Origin: Trifolium pratense | Lineage: Eukaryota > Streptophyta > Magnoliopsida > Fabales > Fabaceae | Assembly (NCBI RefSeq): GCF_020283565.1 | Contig: NC_060059.1 | Coordinates: forward strand, 52,519,157 to 52,583,156 | Direction: 5' to 3' | DNA length: 64,000 bases | The notes under the pieces: model-generated | Told to the model about the DNA's origin: nothing | The model's input: the letters and a program-made list of their open reading frames with translations, nothing else | Database searches by the model: none | Made by a program: the position numbers and the translations under genes | Shown here: in pieces, positions 31,966 through 47,416 of the stretch | How positions within the stretch are numbered: position 1 is the first letter of the stretch | Layout of the letters: every line of letters starts with the position of its first letter

Positions 31966-33367
31966 GTTTGTGTAGTTTACTTGATGGGAGAATGAAATGA
32001 ATGTTTTTTAAGGACAGAAATTTTTTATTTTATTTTATTGGTTAATAGATGAAATGACAGTAACATTGAAAACTCCCAACATCTTACACTAGCAATTTCG
32101 ACATTTTAGAATTTGTGAACGGAAATATTTTTTGTTTGTTTAACAAATAGACATGAGATCAAATAAAGAATAATTTTTTGTCCGACTTTATTTATTTCAC
32201 GTCACCCTCTGAATTACTAGGACTCGGCTCTTTCCAATCGGGTTAATATCCAACAAAAATATACTAAATTTTTTATCCAAAAAAAAAAATATATATAGAT
32301 ATATATATATACTAAATTTTATTTGACTTGATGCATTTTTGGCCCCTTATTTTTAAAAATAAATGTTTAGTCACTTTAAATTTTTAAAATAATATTCATT
32401 TTTTTTTTTTATAACTCTCTGGTTCTTAGGGGAAAAGGGTCCTAGTAGTCTAAAGTTCAGCCGCGAGGTAAATAAAGTCTGGCTAAAAAATTGTTTCACC
32501 CAGGAATCGAACTCGGGTTCTCCCGAAATCAATGTATATAGATTGAAACCGTGTCCTATTGCCTTTTTATCCCTCTATTAAACATGTCTTGGGTTTATGT
32601 TGATCCCGTCATTTTCTGATGATGTTTCTTCAAATTAATGGTGTGACCTATTCCAATTTGAAGACACTAATCACAAATCGGATACAAAAACAACAACCGA
32701 CCGACAAATATATATGTAGATGGTGATAGTGGTGGCTTGCACACAATTTGACATGGTGGCGTTGCACACAATTTCCTCCCTTAATTCAATAAAAATCACA
32801 TGTGCTTTTAATTTGAAAGTATATATTCCCGGTCTGTATTCTTTTCAATAACGGCGAAGGAAGACGCATATGGAAAATAACTTTTGTTCTTTATTAATAA
32901 CTTTTGTTTATGACAGTTTATTAGGGCAAAATTCAATGCACTATGTGGTGATGAATGAGTTCATGAGATTTTGGATTTCTTTTTTTGAGGAATTTATTGC
33001 GCAGACCGAGTCTAATTAGAGGACCAAAATGAAACAATAGTTAACTATCGGAGCAAAATGAAACTATTAAATAAATTAAGGGACCAAAGTCCAATTTAGT
33101 CTTGTTTAATTAACATATCTAATGTAAGCCTGGAACAGTGTGGTCAAAAATCGCTAAACCATCATTCAAATTATCAAAAAAATTATATTTTATGGAGGTT
33201 GGTAATCAAACTCAAGTCTAGGAACACATTTCCCGTCTAACTGCCAAAATGACTCATGGTGTGTACGCAAGCAAAACACCAAGAAACTAAAGCCATAAAA
33301 ATATCATTAGAAAAAGTAAAACTATGAAACTAAATCTGAGGTTGCAAACACTGCTGCAAGAAGCTGC
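31966..33367. other. Spacer between the EFM5-like and RPS5 genes
   Basis: It holds the 5' flank of the EFM5-like gene, then a SINE-like relic (32402-32560), AT-rich DNA, and the 3' flank of RPS5. A short piece at 33015-33095 with GGACCAAAATGAAAC and GGGACCAAAGTCC is a common legume repeat. No gene seen. Confidence 0.55.
32402..32560 (-). mobile_element. SINE-like repeat with poly(A), minus strand
   Basis: On the minus strand it has GAGTTCGATTCCTGG (box B) and a body with GGACCCTTTTCCCCTAAGAACC, ending in an A-run (T-run at 32399-32410). The related body without a tail lies in the HST intron at about 41650-41765. Confidence 0.55.
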
Positions 33368-35631
<2,264 letters not shown>

Positions 35632-35763
35632 GGTTGCAAAAAGAATCGAACAAAGAGATTAACAAAATCGAGAGAGATTAGGAATGAATTGGATTTGAAG
35701 GAAAGGAACGACCTTGCTTGCTGCTTCGTGAGTGGAAGCTTCAAAGAAATGGGAGAGTGAGAT

Positions 35764-35847
35764 AAACCCTAATTTTGGTGTTTAAGGATTTCACGTATAT
35801 ATAAATGCTCCAAACCCTAGAGACAAATAATTTTCTGTGTCGGCCCA
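35764..35847 (-). promoter_or_regulatory. RPS5 core promoter: site II, telo-boxes, TATA
   Basis: Reading toward the gene: TGGGCC (site II, complement at 35842-35847), telo-box AAACCCTAG (35812-35820), TATA-like TTATATATA (complement at 35796-35804), and telo-box AAACCCTAA (35764-35772). Site II plus telo-box pairs are the known signature of growth-regulated plant ribosomal protein promoters. The ATG is 133 bp further on. Confidence 0.8.
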
Positions 35848-35891
35848 ATGTTTCGTTTTTTTTTTTTTTAAATCCCCACCCCTATGACTCG

Positions 35892-35922
<31 letters not shown>
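35892..35922. repeat. Poly(C) run, 31 nt, upstream of RPS5
   Basis: Thirty-one consecutive Cs on the plus strand, 45 bp beyond the site II motif and preceded by CCCCACCCC-like sequence. The open frames it creates are artefacts of the homopolymer. Confidence 0.9.
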
Positions 35923-35923
<1 letters not shown>

Positions 35924-36434
35924 CCAATTTCCATTTTTGAACTTCGAAATATGTTTTCTGAAATTTTTGTCGTTAAATTTAGGGGGAACATGTGGCACAA
36001 TGCATTCTCATCGTGGGACAATAATTGAGCATTTTTCTCCATTTTTTGCTACTTTTTATGCATTTTCCTGATTTATTGCTTCTTGGTCAAGTAACTTCAC
36101 TTCTTTAGATTTTTGCTTGTATTTGGACTTAAATCTTACTAAAAAGTATTAAAAACTATCCTAAATTTCACTTGAGTTTTAACAAGAGTTAGTTCTGGTG
36201 AAGCTTGGTGCCGCAATATGCAACAATTGTGTGATATTGTAGTAGACTTTAAAGTCTTGAAATGTTGAGTAGATATGTGACATCATGCACTCATACGAGT
36301 TTATGAAAATTTTAAGCGACTTTCAAAATCCTAAGCGACACATATATAAAACAAGAGACTCCTGAGAGAGCAAGCAATTTGTAAAAATGATTCTACGCAC
36401 ATTGATTCGTTTTTCTTCCTAGACTAGACTCGTA

Positions 36435-36861
36435 CACTATGTTTGTTTTGATAGATTTATGAGAGAGGGAAATAAACAAGAGAGAAATAGCAAAGAAATA
36501 AAGTATTTCTTTAGTTTGGATGAAGAGAGAAATATGGAGAGAGAGAAATTTTTTAGGTGGGTCCCATACCAAAAGAAATCTCTCCCCAATAGGTGAGATT
36601 TGTGAGTTGAAGGAGTAGAAAGATGTAGTTTCCCACAATGTCCTTCTCCTTATTTTTATTTTTTTAAAATATGAAGGATAAATTAGTCTTTTTCATTTTT
36701 GTAAATTTCTCTCTATCCATATTTCTACTCATCCTCTTCTCTATTTCTATCCATCCAAACAATATAGAATTTCTACCCGACTTCTCTCTTATTTCTCTCT
36801 CTTTTATTTCTCTCTTCATTATTTCTCTCTTTCCTATTTCTTTGAACATCCAAACACAGTG
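36435..36861. mobile_element. CACTA-derived MITE, 427 bp, TSD GTA
   Basis: It starts CACTATGTTTG and ends CATCCAAACACAGTG, with a purine-rich left half (GAGAGAAAT) and pyrimidine-rich right half that pair. GTA flanks it on both sides (36432-36434, 36862-36864). CACTA/CAGTG ends and a 3-bp duplication are diagnostic of the CACTA superfamily. Confidence 0.87.
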
Positions 36862-36864
36862 GTA

Positions 36865-39038
36865 AAGTAAACAAAAATATATCATATTCTCCCTCACACG
36901 AGAAACAACAACAACAACACTAGAGTGCACTAAATCAAATCCTCTTTCATTATCAAGGCATACTTACTTGCATGCAGTTGGAACCCAATATTGATAATTA
37001 GCTCACATTGTTCATAGAAGAATTCAAGAGAAAGCAGATTAGAAGTACAAAGGAATTACAAGAACCTATCATGCACGGTACTCATTTAGGATGAGTATAA
37101 ATATCGGGTACGTATTTGAACCAGTATCGGGTACAGACTTGTACCTTAATTTATGACCATACACTTATATTAGTTTTTCTAAAAATGTCATACCTCATAC
37201 TGGTATCCGTACTGGGTTACAGGTATCGGTACCGTACCCGTACCTAGGCAACGTAGCAAGGAACTAAGAAGAAGTAAATTGAGGGCTCAATCTATTTATT
37301 CTCCCTCTTCACCGATCCATCCCCGTTTAAGGTGAGTTACTTAGTTAAGTTTGGTTTTTAGTTAAGAGTGTGTTTATTTTATCGTTTTTAAAAAATAACT
37401 TTAATAGTGTATTTTTTGTGTTAAAATTTTTTTAACAAAAAACTTCAAATAAAAATTTGGTTTAAATAGTTTCTCTTAAAATTTCATTTTAAATATTTTA
37501 TTATTTTTTTACAAATTTTTTTGGATCATAAAATTTTAAAAAAAATCTCTAAAAGATAAACTATTTTAAATAGTTTTTCATAAAATTCATTATTTTAGAG
37601 ATAACTGTTTTAAAAAATTATGATTTTTATTAAGTTAAAACCTCTAACATGAATATTTAAATTATTAAATGTTAAAGTTACTCTTCATAATTTATAAAAA
37701 AAGATGTATTTAAAATAATTTTTACTATTTTTAACTAAATTATCATAAAAATCATTTTTAAAAATAGAAACAATTTCTTTTTAAAGCCAAAACAAATGCA
37801 CCCAATGATTGGCGGAAAAAGTTGAGAATTTAAATTGGTAAATTAGGATTTTTGGAGGAAGGATTGGAAGTTAGGAAACAAAAAACTAAAATTAAAACCC
37901 AAGAGTGGTCAGACAAGATGACGTGAATTATGGGTTCGATTCTTGACTTGAGTGTGTAATAACATTGAAATTTTTAGAGAGTGTTTGTCGTTTATTTAGA
38001 TTCGACAAGACTCATGAATACTGTCTCTATAATTATACGTGAAAGATATTTAGGCATGATAAAAAGTAAAAGAAAACTTAGAGACTTTACCGTTATTAGC
38101 TTGTTCATGTTTCAATATTTAATTAGGATAAGTTGCGATTTCAATTTTCAAATGTACCATAAAATTTCCCATAAAATAATTCCTTCAAAAAAATTGAATA
38201 GAATTAAATAATTATAAAATTTTACATTTATTTTATAAATATTTCTGTATTTCTATAAAAATAATAATATTAAAATATTATTAATGTCGTTAATCTTATT
38301 TTATTTTTGTATTTTGTTGAAATAATTAATTTTTTTTTTACTAAAAGGTGCTTATAACATTTCATTCGGTAAATACATGTTGGTACATTAATAAAAATAT
38401 CAAAAATATACAATAGCACGTTAATTCGTTACTTGGAGCCGGAATTGAACTGACTGCGTTTATATTACACTTTTTAACTCTTTCACCTTTGCATCAAATT
38501 AACGTTATTACCTCAAAAAAAAAACAAGGAAATTAACCTTATAAATTCACGCTTACTTTTTTTCTAACTCACGGTGATTGGAATATTTGAACTTTTAACA
38601 AGTGTCTAAAATATCTCACGACATAAACTGTATGAGTCTGATATTATGAAGCTTCAATACGTGACACAATACTGATATGATACAATACCGATACAGAAAA
38701 TTTTTCAAAATTTTCGATTTGATACGGTCGCAATACGTTAATTCATACAGTATCGGGGCTTTACATGTCTGATATGAAATGAAATTAATTCACATCGACA
38801 AATATATAGTACATGTGAAAAAAATAGTATCCACGTGAGGAAATGAATGAATAAATTACCGTAGAAGACTAGAAGCTCCCTTATTTATAATCTTTTAATA
38901 AAAAAAATAAAATAAAAAATGATTTGAAGAAGTGGTAGAAGGATTTTGACCCCACATAACCAAGAGCACCTCTTCCAGCAAACATTTGTGTGTCTGAGAT
39001 TGCGAGTGACTGTGTTGTGTTATTGTCTTCAGCTCCTT
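36865..39038. other. Intergenic DNA upstream of HST
   Basis: No gene seen. 37078-37258 holds a GGTACGGGTAC/GTACCCGTACC-ended MITE-like repeat related to 46427-46830. 37905-37960 has a SINE-like box B (GGGTTCGATTCTTGAC). 38640-38770 has another ATACGATACCGATAC-type repeat. The last 100 bp are the HST 5' UTR. Confidence 0.55.
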
Positions 39039-42000
39039 ATGGAGCTCTCTACTTCTTCTTCATCTTCACTTTCTCTTCATTCACATTCCATAAGGAATTC
39101 AATCTCATCTACCAAGTTCACAACCCCTAAAGCTGCTTCTCTTTTGTTCTCTGGATTTTCCAAACATCTTTGTTCAATTGGGCTTTATCATCATCATCAT
39201 CACACCACTTTTTCAACTCATGTTCTAAGACCAAAGAGACAATACAATAGACCCATTTCTATCAGGGTAGGTTGTGTTTTTTGTTTTCTGTATTAAAGTT
39301 TCAATTTTTATTTGTTTGTTTGTTATTTTTTGGGAAATGTTTGGTGGGTTTTGATAAGTAGTTTATGGTAAATTCAGAATCGCTTAAAAAGAATGATGGG
39401 GTGCTTTACACTCTTTTAAGAGTCTCACATTTCAACTAGATAGATGACTTGAAAATATGTCTTACAAGTTACAACCCAGTTTTGTAGGATTGAGTTAGAG
39501 GTCCAATCCAAAACTCTAAGATGCTATCAGAGTTTCTCCAAGATTCGTTAGAACACCTAGGTTTCCGCTATCAAATCACCCATCATTTATATCCACACAC
39601 TAAGCCCAATAGTGTTGGGCGTGACAGAGTCCTGCATTGGATGAAGGATGTCCCTGAAAATATGTTTATACATATAAATAATGCGTGTATATGTATATTT
39701 ATATAAATGAATATATGTATGAATAAATGCATGCCGATGAGTGGTAAATACAAATATATCTCTGAAGCACCAACACTTCATGTAAGGTATGTGCGGTGAC
39801 GTGACACTGATGTACGTTATTACATTTAGCTAATTCATTTTCTTATATTATTATTGGTGTCATGTCCGGTGTCGCATAGCTGGTTAGTGCTTCATAGATA
39901 TGTATATGTATAATATTTCATTGAATGCAACTAGAATGGAAGGTGTGCTTCAATGACATATACACACAAAAGTATCTCTTAAGTTCTTCATATGGCTCTG
40001 AATTTGGATAAGTTTTGGATATGGCTTTCATTTTATATATGTTGTGTTATGCCATGAATTTTAATTACTATTATCTTTCATACCTTTTTGTCATCTTATG
40101 CTATGCATAATTATAATTTCTTATTTCTATAAATCTTTTATAATTTATATTAATTTATAGGTACCTTAGTCTTTTGTAAATCACTGTATCTTGTACTCAT
40201 ATTTGTACCAGGTATCGGTATTGGACCCGTATGCATGCATCATAGACAGATTGTAGGCTTCTCTCAGTCTAGTCATAATAATTGACAGCATAGAAGTTTA
40301 GCATTGAAGATTGAACTCTAGCTAGTAAATGTTAATAATTCAAATTTCCAATGTTTTGAGTATGTTATTCAAATTGGAATCTAGATATATCGTGGAAGCA
40401 AAAAGTAATAACTGCACTATCAATTGAAATGTTGTGGTCATGGTTTTAAATTGTGACTCACAATAGCAATTGCAGCTGCAACATCAAGGTTTTTGGGGTT
40501 TTGCAATTGCAATTGTGGCCGCATCAGTTGCATTTCTCTACAAGTAGTCACAATATCGATCATAATATGCGATCATCACCATTTAAAACCTTGGTAGTGG
40601 TATTGGTAGTTAGAGGGGCGCAGTCACAAAGGTAACGTTGATGGTGAGAGGCTGTTTATTGGATGAGATGATAGGATCAGTATAGCAATATGAGAGATCA
40701 CTTCTAGTATAATGAGTTAGTAGAACAGTCAAAATAGTGATGATTGTTAGTGTAATGCAGACTTGGTTACTGTTTTGGGTCGTTTGCAGGCGAGGCGACA
40801 ATGGTAAACTTACTGATACAAGGTGACAGTAATAACTGCTGCAGTGGTGATAGTTGTTTTGAAGTTGTCCTGTTGGTACTAATAGAAATCATTATCAAGG
40901 AAAAGTGAGATGCACATAAAGATCTAAAGTAGACAAATGTTTTATCGACAGTAAAAACGTCACTGAATTGTGATAGTCGCAATGTTAAGTATAGAATCTA
41001 TAGATAAGTTACTAAATATTTCACTGGTTCTTTTGTAATAATTTTAAAGTAATCGCATGATATCCACTTGTTAAATGAGCATTGAAAATTTCAGATTCAG
41101 CTACATTTGCAGCCACCAATTATTTACATTAATTTTGTTATCGCCAAATTTTTTTCGTTAAGAAACACATTTTACCATACTTTTGGTTCGATATTTGACA
41201 GTTAAAATTGAAATGGTTGCAGGCCTGCAGTGAAGCTGGAGCTGTTGGATCCGATCCTCCATTTCCTGATAAAGTTGTAGATTTGAAAGATGCATTCTGG
41301 AGATTTTTAAGGCCACATACTATACGTGGTACAGCCCTAGGTTCTGCGTGAGTAGCTCTACAACCATCAGCAATGTGTTTCTTGCAGCTTCATTCTAGTT
41401 CTTACAATTGAGCTGACTTTCATTTTATCCCTTGATTGCATTACAGTGCTTTGGTGTCAAGGGCGTTGATCGAGAACTCAAATTTGATAAAGTGGTCTCT
41501 TTTGCTCAAAGCATTCTCTGGTCTTTTTGCTCTGATTTGTGGGAATGGTTATATAGTTGGCATCAATCAAATATATGACATTAGCATTGACAAGTATGTG
41601 GCCCTTTTGCACATTTCTTGCCAAGTTTCAATATTTTGCTCGAGTCATTTTTCTTTGGGTCTTAACTTTCCGGTTCTTTGGGGAAAGGGACCCTAGTAAT
41701 CCGGAGTTTGGCCGGAAGGTAAGTCTAGTATGGACAAGGATTGTTCAAGTTAGGATTTGAACTCAGGTAGTGATGGGCCAAAACCCTAGCCTAGGGGGTT
41801 CAAACTTTTGAGTTCTTGGACCGTTTGGGCTAATGGTGCAAAATATATAAGGCTATATTTGCATTTTTTTTTTAAATTCAGTGGGTTCAATTGAACCCCC
41901 TCAAACCCCGTGCCTCCGCCGCTGAACTCGTGTACTTCCGATCGGATCGTCCTTAATTGCATCTGAAATTATTCCGCATTTTTAGTTCAATTTTTTACCT

Positions 42001-45000
42001 AAATACATTCAGGCAGCACTATTAGTCTAAGTTATTCTTATATTTCATTTTCAGGGTAAACAAACCTTATTTACCTATAGCTGCAGGAGATCTTTCTGTC
42101 CAATCTGCATGGTTCTTGGTTATATTCTTTGCAGCAGCTGGCCTATCGATTGTAGGATTGAACTTTGGGCCCTTTATTTTTTCTCTTTACTCACTTGGCC
42201 TTTTTCTTGGTACTATCTATTCCGTTCCTCCACTTAGGATGAAACGCTTTCCTGTTGCGGCATTTCTTATTATTGCTACGGTAGGATATAAACTCTTTTT
42301 CCACAATCTTTGCAGTACTACTAATTGTAATTTGTCAACCTCTACAAGAATCACTTTGAGCATTTTTTGGATGAATCTAGCCTCTGTTGGACCTGACTTA
42401 TTTTTTACTTCTGTTGTCTTTAAAACAAGTTAGGCCAAACAGTATTTTTTTTTTGAATAAATTTATTTAAAAAAGAGCTTACCTTTTATAAGATAAGTTT
42501 TTCAAATCAAGTAGGAGACCTTAAGCCCCCCCAAAAAATAACAAAAATCACCAAACAACTTTAGCTTTATTTCTAAAGCTTTTATTTTTAGCTTGTTATA
42601 TCAAAATAAGTCAGGCTAAACAGAGCCCTAGATGGATATTTAATTTAAAGTATCTGTTAATTTGGTCAAACAAGATTGACAGAAAAGGCTTGCGCAGGTA
42701 CGAGGTTTTCTACTTAACTTTGGTGTGTACTATGCCACTAGAGCTGCTCTTGGACTTGCCTTTGAGTGGAGGTGAGTTAGTGCTAATCGATGTTGCTTTG
42801 TATTTGTAATTGGTAAAGTTGAACAGCTGTTATCATGGTTGCGTCTATTGTTCGAGTAGAGGCTCACCAAAGCTTATGCTAACTATGAATTTTGATGTTC
42901 CTATTATAATGAATAAAACTTGTGATGATGTTAGATTTTGATCCATTGTCTCCAACTTATGCATTTGTTCTTGTATCTCTCTACCTGCAGCTCTCCTGTG
43001 GTTTTTATCACAACTTTCGTAACATTTTTTGCATTGGTAATTGCTATAACAAAAGATCTTCCGGATGTTGAAGGTGATCGCAGGTATGTTTTGGGATCAA
43101 GTTGCGTTAAGTGTTGCAAGTCCATTGATTTTATTTATCTGTGTTGCTGATACAACCTTTGACTTAAATTTTACTGTACATGTGTGCGCGCATGCGTGCG
43201 TGAATATCACGTAATTTTCTTCCACCCTTTTATTTGTTGTTGTATGTAATATGGATTGCACGTAATAATTAACCACAGGTATCAGATATCGACCTTTGCT
43301 ACAAAATTAGGAGTTCGGAACATTGCTTTCCTTGGTTCTGGAATTTTGCTGATGAACTATGTTGTTACCATATTGGCTGCAATTTATATGCCACAGGTGA
43401 ATATTAACTTGTCTCGTGTCCTAATCACTTATCATTTGTCATAACATTTCAAAATAAACCTTATGTAAGTTGTGGCGTTGTTGACAGGCTTTCAGGCGAT
43501 GGTTACTAATACCAGCTCATACATTATTTGCTTCAAGCTTGATCTACCAGGTTTGATGAACTGATTAATACCAATAATTGAGAGTTCCATATTGGATTTG
43601 ATGTGACCTGAATGAAATATACTTTATTAATCATTTTCTCTTATAAAATATTTGTTCGGAGAGTGGTGAAAGCTACTGAGATGTGTCTCATCTAGAACTT
43701 CATTTTAGTATAACTTGGATAGGCGTATTCTTTAAGAATACTATTAAATGTAGCATCATATTAGAAAGCACTTTATCACCTTTCCATGTCTATTCATTTT
43801 CCAAAATGCGCATTAATAAGTTGAGATTGTAAAATGACATATGGTTTATTTTCTTATATTTCAGGTCCAGATATTAGAAAAAGCAAATTATACAAAGGTA
43901 AACATATCTCCCGTGTAAAATTAATTATAGCAACTTATTTATTGTTTTCATAACTCATAAGTTGGACCTTGATTTTGGAGTCTTGTAACATATCGCCTAC
44001 ATATGATCTCATGATATGGATCAGTTAGCTAAGAACTGCCTTTGCTTCTTCTGGTGGTTAATCTTTTTGTCAATGAAGTATGATTATATGAATAGACAGA
44101 ATAGTTCAATGCTTGATTACTCTAGGTGGCTTAACATAGTGGTCATTTTCTTCGGTTTGTTTTAAATTCCGGTGGAAGCAAAGAGAAAAAAACAAGATTC
44201 CTAGTGTACTTTTTACCAAAGGAAATTTTTCTTACTTCTATTGGAATCTGTTTGAGATCGCTCATAAGTCAGAACCTAAAACAAATAGGAATGAACCAAC
44301 TGATTTGAGCTAAGAGTTAAAGGAATTGTAGGAGTTAAAAGAACTGTGTTCAAATTCAAACCTGGTAAAGGAGAAAATAAAGCTCCTGTCATTCCAGGTT
44401 TAGGGGCATAAACTCGTAAGTTTATAGTCACACAGAACCAACTCTAGCCGTTATGTCAAGGCTCCCCTTCTGGTTACATTTCCGAATTTTTTTTCTGTCT
44501 AATGCTCGGGCTTCATAAACAACATTAAATCTCGACTTATCCAAGTCGAGGTGGGTGGACCAACCTGAGGGGAAAACTCATAAGAGAAATTAAGGGCCTG
44601 TTTGAAACAATTTTGGTTTCTAGTTTTTAAAATGTGTTTTAGAAAACTGTTTTTAAGAGAAAAACAAAACTCTTTGAACCTGTTTTACTTTTTCAGTTTT
44701 AAAAACTGATAAACAGGAAAAAAAAATTAAAAACACTTTTGTAAAATTTGACTACCAATCAAGTTTTTCAGTTTTTAATTTTTAAAAACCAAAAAACTGT
44801 TTTTGAGAAGGGAATCAATCAGGCCCTAAATTTCCCTAAATTTCTTACCTTGACCAACAAGCAATGGTACTTGTAACTTATAAGTTGTCTGTGAAGCTTT
44901 CAAGACACCAACTTTGCTGGTCTATGTTTTTAACTTATATATAATTTTCTTCTACATTTACTTGATTAAATTTGTGACTATATGTTGCAGGAAGCAATAT

Positions 45001-45065
45001 CAGGATTCTATCGATTCATTTGGAATTTGTTCTATGCTGAGTATGCATTATTTCCTTTCATTTAG
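39039..45065 (+). CDS. HST: Homogentisate solanesyltransferase, chloroplastic, 393 aa
   Basis: Ten exons: 39039-39266, 41223-41347, 41447-41593, 42055-42280, 42698-42771, 42991-43083, 43279-43396, 43488-43550, 43865-43897, 44991-45065 (1,182 nt, all GT/AG). The Ser/His-rich N-terminus is a plastid transit peptide. The UbiA-type prenyltransferase core has [14 protein letters not shown] near 105, the first Asp motif NQIYDISID near 158, [32 protein letters not shown], and the second Asp motif KDLPDVEGD near 289, with several membrane helices. It ends [19 protein letters not shown]. The match to HST (PDS2/VTE2-2), not the tocopherol enzyme VTE2-1, rests on the near-identical core. The enzyme joins solanesyl diphosphate to homogentisate in plastoquinone-9 synthesis; its loss causes albinism in Arabidopsis. 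Introns 1, 3 and 9 contain repeats, but exons are intact. Confidence 0.95.
39764..39900. mobile_element. MITE-like repeat in HST intron 1
   Basis: It has GAAGCACCAACACTTCATG at one end and GTGCTTCATAG at the other, with GGTGTCATGTCCGGTGTCG inside. Related copies are at about 49535-49645 and 54745-54865. Confidence 0.6.
41650..41790 (-). mobile_element. SINE-like repeat in HST intron 3
   Basis: Shares GGTTCTTTGGGGAAAGGGACC and the GAGTTTGGCC body with 32402-32560, and has a box B-like segment (complement of GGATTTGAACTCAGG). No poly(A) tail visible. Confidence 0.5.
44594..44826. mobile_element. Tourist-like (PIF/Harbinger) MITE in HST intron 9, TSD TAA
   Basis: A 233-bp element with ends GGGCCTGTTTGAAAC and AATCAGGCCC, flanked by TAA on both sides (44591-44593, 44827-44829). 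The inner AAACTGTTTTTAAG and TTTAAAAACC tracts can pair. Confidence 0.8.
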
Positions 45066-45354
45066 CAAACTGTGCTGCATTTTTTCTTGGAAAAATTGCA
45101 CACATGCATCTAGAAATGTAGCGGTTTCTCAAACCAAAGTCGATCAATAAGACAGATCCGGATTCTAGTGCTTTCGAGATGGTTCAATAAGAAATATCTT
45201 CTTAGTTGTATCGAGTATCTATCTGTAAACTATTTATATTTTTCAAAATAAGTTGAGTAATTTTTTGTATATATTATAGTTTTCTTTCATAATGTTTCAT
45301 GGACAATTTTTGCGGTGATTTGTACACTTTTTACACATGTATGTGTTGAAGAGT
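45066..45354 (+). other. HST 3' flank
   Basis: Probably 3' UTR and terminator; AT-rich, no gene. Confidence 0.5.
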
Positions 45355-46318
45355 TAGGGATGACAATGCGTACACATACCCGTGGTTTGAAAAAATATTT
45401 GTACCCATCCTCATACCCGCGTGGGTAACAACCTTTGTACCCGTCCCCATACCCTATGGGTACCTAAGTACTCATACATGTACCCGTTACTTACAATCTT
45501 ACTAAAAACAAATCCAGCAATTATAAAATATCTTATCGTTTTAATATGATTATATTTTTTTATAAAACAATTTTATGTTGACTCATGAAAATTATAAACA
45601 AAATTTTTACTAACCTCATGTTAAAGTTCATTTCTTTGTTGACATATTCACATTGTGTTTGTATTGTGTTTAAATAAACATTTTTATTAAAAATGTGTAA
45701 TAGTTTAATAGTGGGGAGCTTCTACGGTACATTCGAATAATTTGAATGTACCGGTACATCAAGTCAGTAAATTGATAAATTAACGATTATTTTTATGAAT
45801 TAAAAAACTATTAATCGATTATTATATTTTAAAAATAATAATATCACAAAAAAAAAACACAATATATTGTTTATAAGCATGATACTAATTTTTCTAATAT
45901 TTTCTTAGGAAAAAAAAATCAATATTGACTATAATGATTAATAACAATTCAAAAAATATCAAATTTTATATTTTTGACAATTTTGATGAATAATTTTAGT
46001 TACTATAATCATTTTAATGATAAGAAAAATGATTTCCTTTAAAAAATATTCATTTACATATTAATTTAATTACCTGATGTACCGGTACATTAAGAATTAT
46101 CACATGTACCATAGAATTTGTCTTAATGGTGTTCTATTTTTTAAAATTGATATACATATGTAATTATATAATAATATATATAAAACAAATAAATATATAT
46201 TATGCGGGTATGTGGCGGAGTGAGTACTAAGATACCCGTACCCGCACCCATATTCGTTTATTTTTGCGATTGTGAGTATTTTTGCGGGTGCCCATTGGGT
46301 ATGGGTCAAATTGCCATC
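45355..46318. mobile_element. hAT-like non-autonomous element with a nested inverted-repeat element
   Basis: The left end TAGGGATGACAATGCG and right end CAAATTGCCATCTA resemble hAT ends, and both sides are full of GGGTAC/GTACCC words. No matching 8-bp duplication was found. Inside, 45720-45762 and 46075-46117 form about 42-bp terminal inverted repeats (TGTACCGGTACATCA and complement) of a second, inserted element. Confidence 0.6.
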
Positions 46319-46426
46319 TATTTAATAGATTGTCATAAACTTAGTGAAATCTATTTAGATTTCAACGAGAATGCGTTGAAAAGAGAGTTTAGCATACTCC
46401 AAAAATATAGGGACGAAGCCTTTTGT

Positions 46427-46830
46427 GCTATGTTGCCTAGGTACGGGTACGATACCGGTATCCGGTACCGATATTGGAACGCGGTATGATAATTTTAAAA
46501 AATTTAAGGTACGGGTACATTAGTATAAAATATTAGAAAAAATATTTTTAAGTGAATTATTATCATCATGCTTTGAAGATTTAATTTTTTTTGTCTACCG
46601 TCTCAACTATTTTCATAAAAAATCAGAGATAATTGAAATATAATAAAAAATTATAATATTTTAAGAGATTTTTCAACGGCTAATATGTTTTTTCCGTATT
46701 CATCATCATAAATCAACCAAATAAAAATAGGTACGGAATCAGTGCGTACCATACAAGTATCATGGAGTATCTGGTACTGATACGTACCTGGTACGGGTAC
46801 TTCACCATTTTAGGGGTACCCATGATACAT
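46427..46830. mobile_element. MITE-like repeat with GGTACGGGTAC ends
   Basis: CTATGTTGCCTAGGTACGGG on the left faces CCTGGTACGGGTAC...GGGTACCCATGATACATAG on the right. Related to 37078-37258. AT-rich core without coding. Confidence 0.6.
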
Positions 46831-46870
46831 AGCTTTTGTGTCAATGAGGGTAGTTCTTGCTACTCCAAAA

Positions 46871-47416
46871 TAGGGATGGCAACGGGCGCCCACGGGTGCG
46901 GGTTTGACACTTACCAAACCCACACCCGAAATCATCACCCAAACCCAAACCCAAAGGCTGTTCGGGTGGCAAAACAACACTCACGCCCACACCCATTGGG
47001 TTCGGGTTTTTTCCACCCAAACCCGCAGCACATTTGAAAATAATTTGCAAATTTAAGAAATTAAATTCCAACATAGACTTTGAATTAAATTACAACTAAA
47101 ATTAAGGTCTTCCAAGGAAATTCAAACATAGACTTTCAAGAAATTATAACATTGACTTTCAAGAAATTAAATTACAACTAAAATTTAAGGTCTTCCAAGG
47201 AAATTGAGGGAGACTATGGGGGTAATTAGGTAATTATAAAATATTTCGGGTGGGTGTATGGGTTTCAGGTGTGGATTTGACTGATACCAAACCCACACCC
47301 ATATTATCGGGTGTCACCCGAACCCAAACCCAAACCCAGTCAAATCGGATTTCGCCCGTTGACTTGGGTTTGAGTTCAGGTGGGTCTCTCGGGTTTGAGT
47401 TTTTTTGCCATCCCTA
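46871..47416. mobile_element. hAT MITE, 546 bp, TSD CTCCAAAA
   Basis: Ends TAGGGATGGCAA and TTGCCATCCCTA are perfect 12-bp inverted repeats. Perfect 8-bp duplications CTCCAAAA flank it (46863-46870, 47417-47424). It contains many ACCCAAACCC/GGGTTTGGGT-type words that resemble telomere repeats. No transposase. Confidence 0.9.

Noticed and set aside
35791..36071. Poly-Gly/poly-Pro open frames on both strands
   Set aside because: Artefacts of the 31-nt C run upstream of RPS5.
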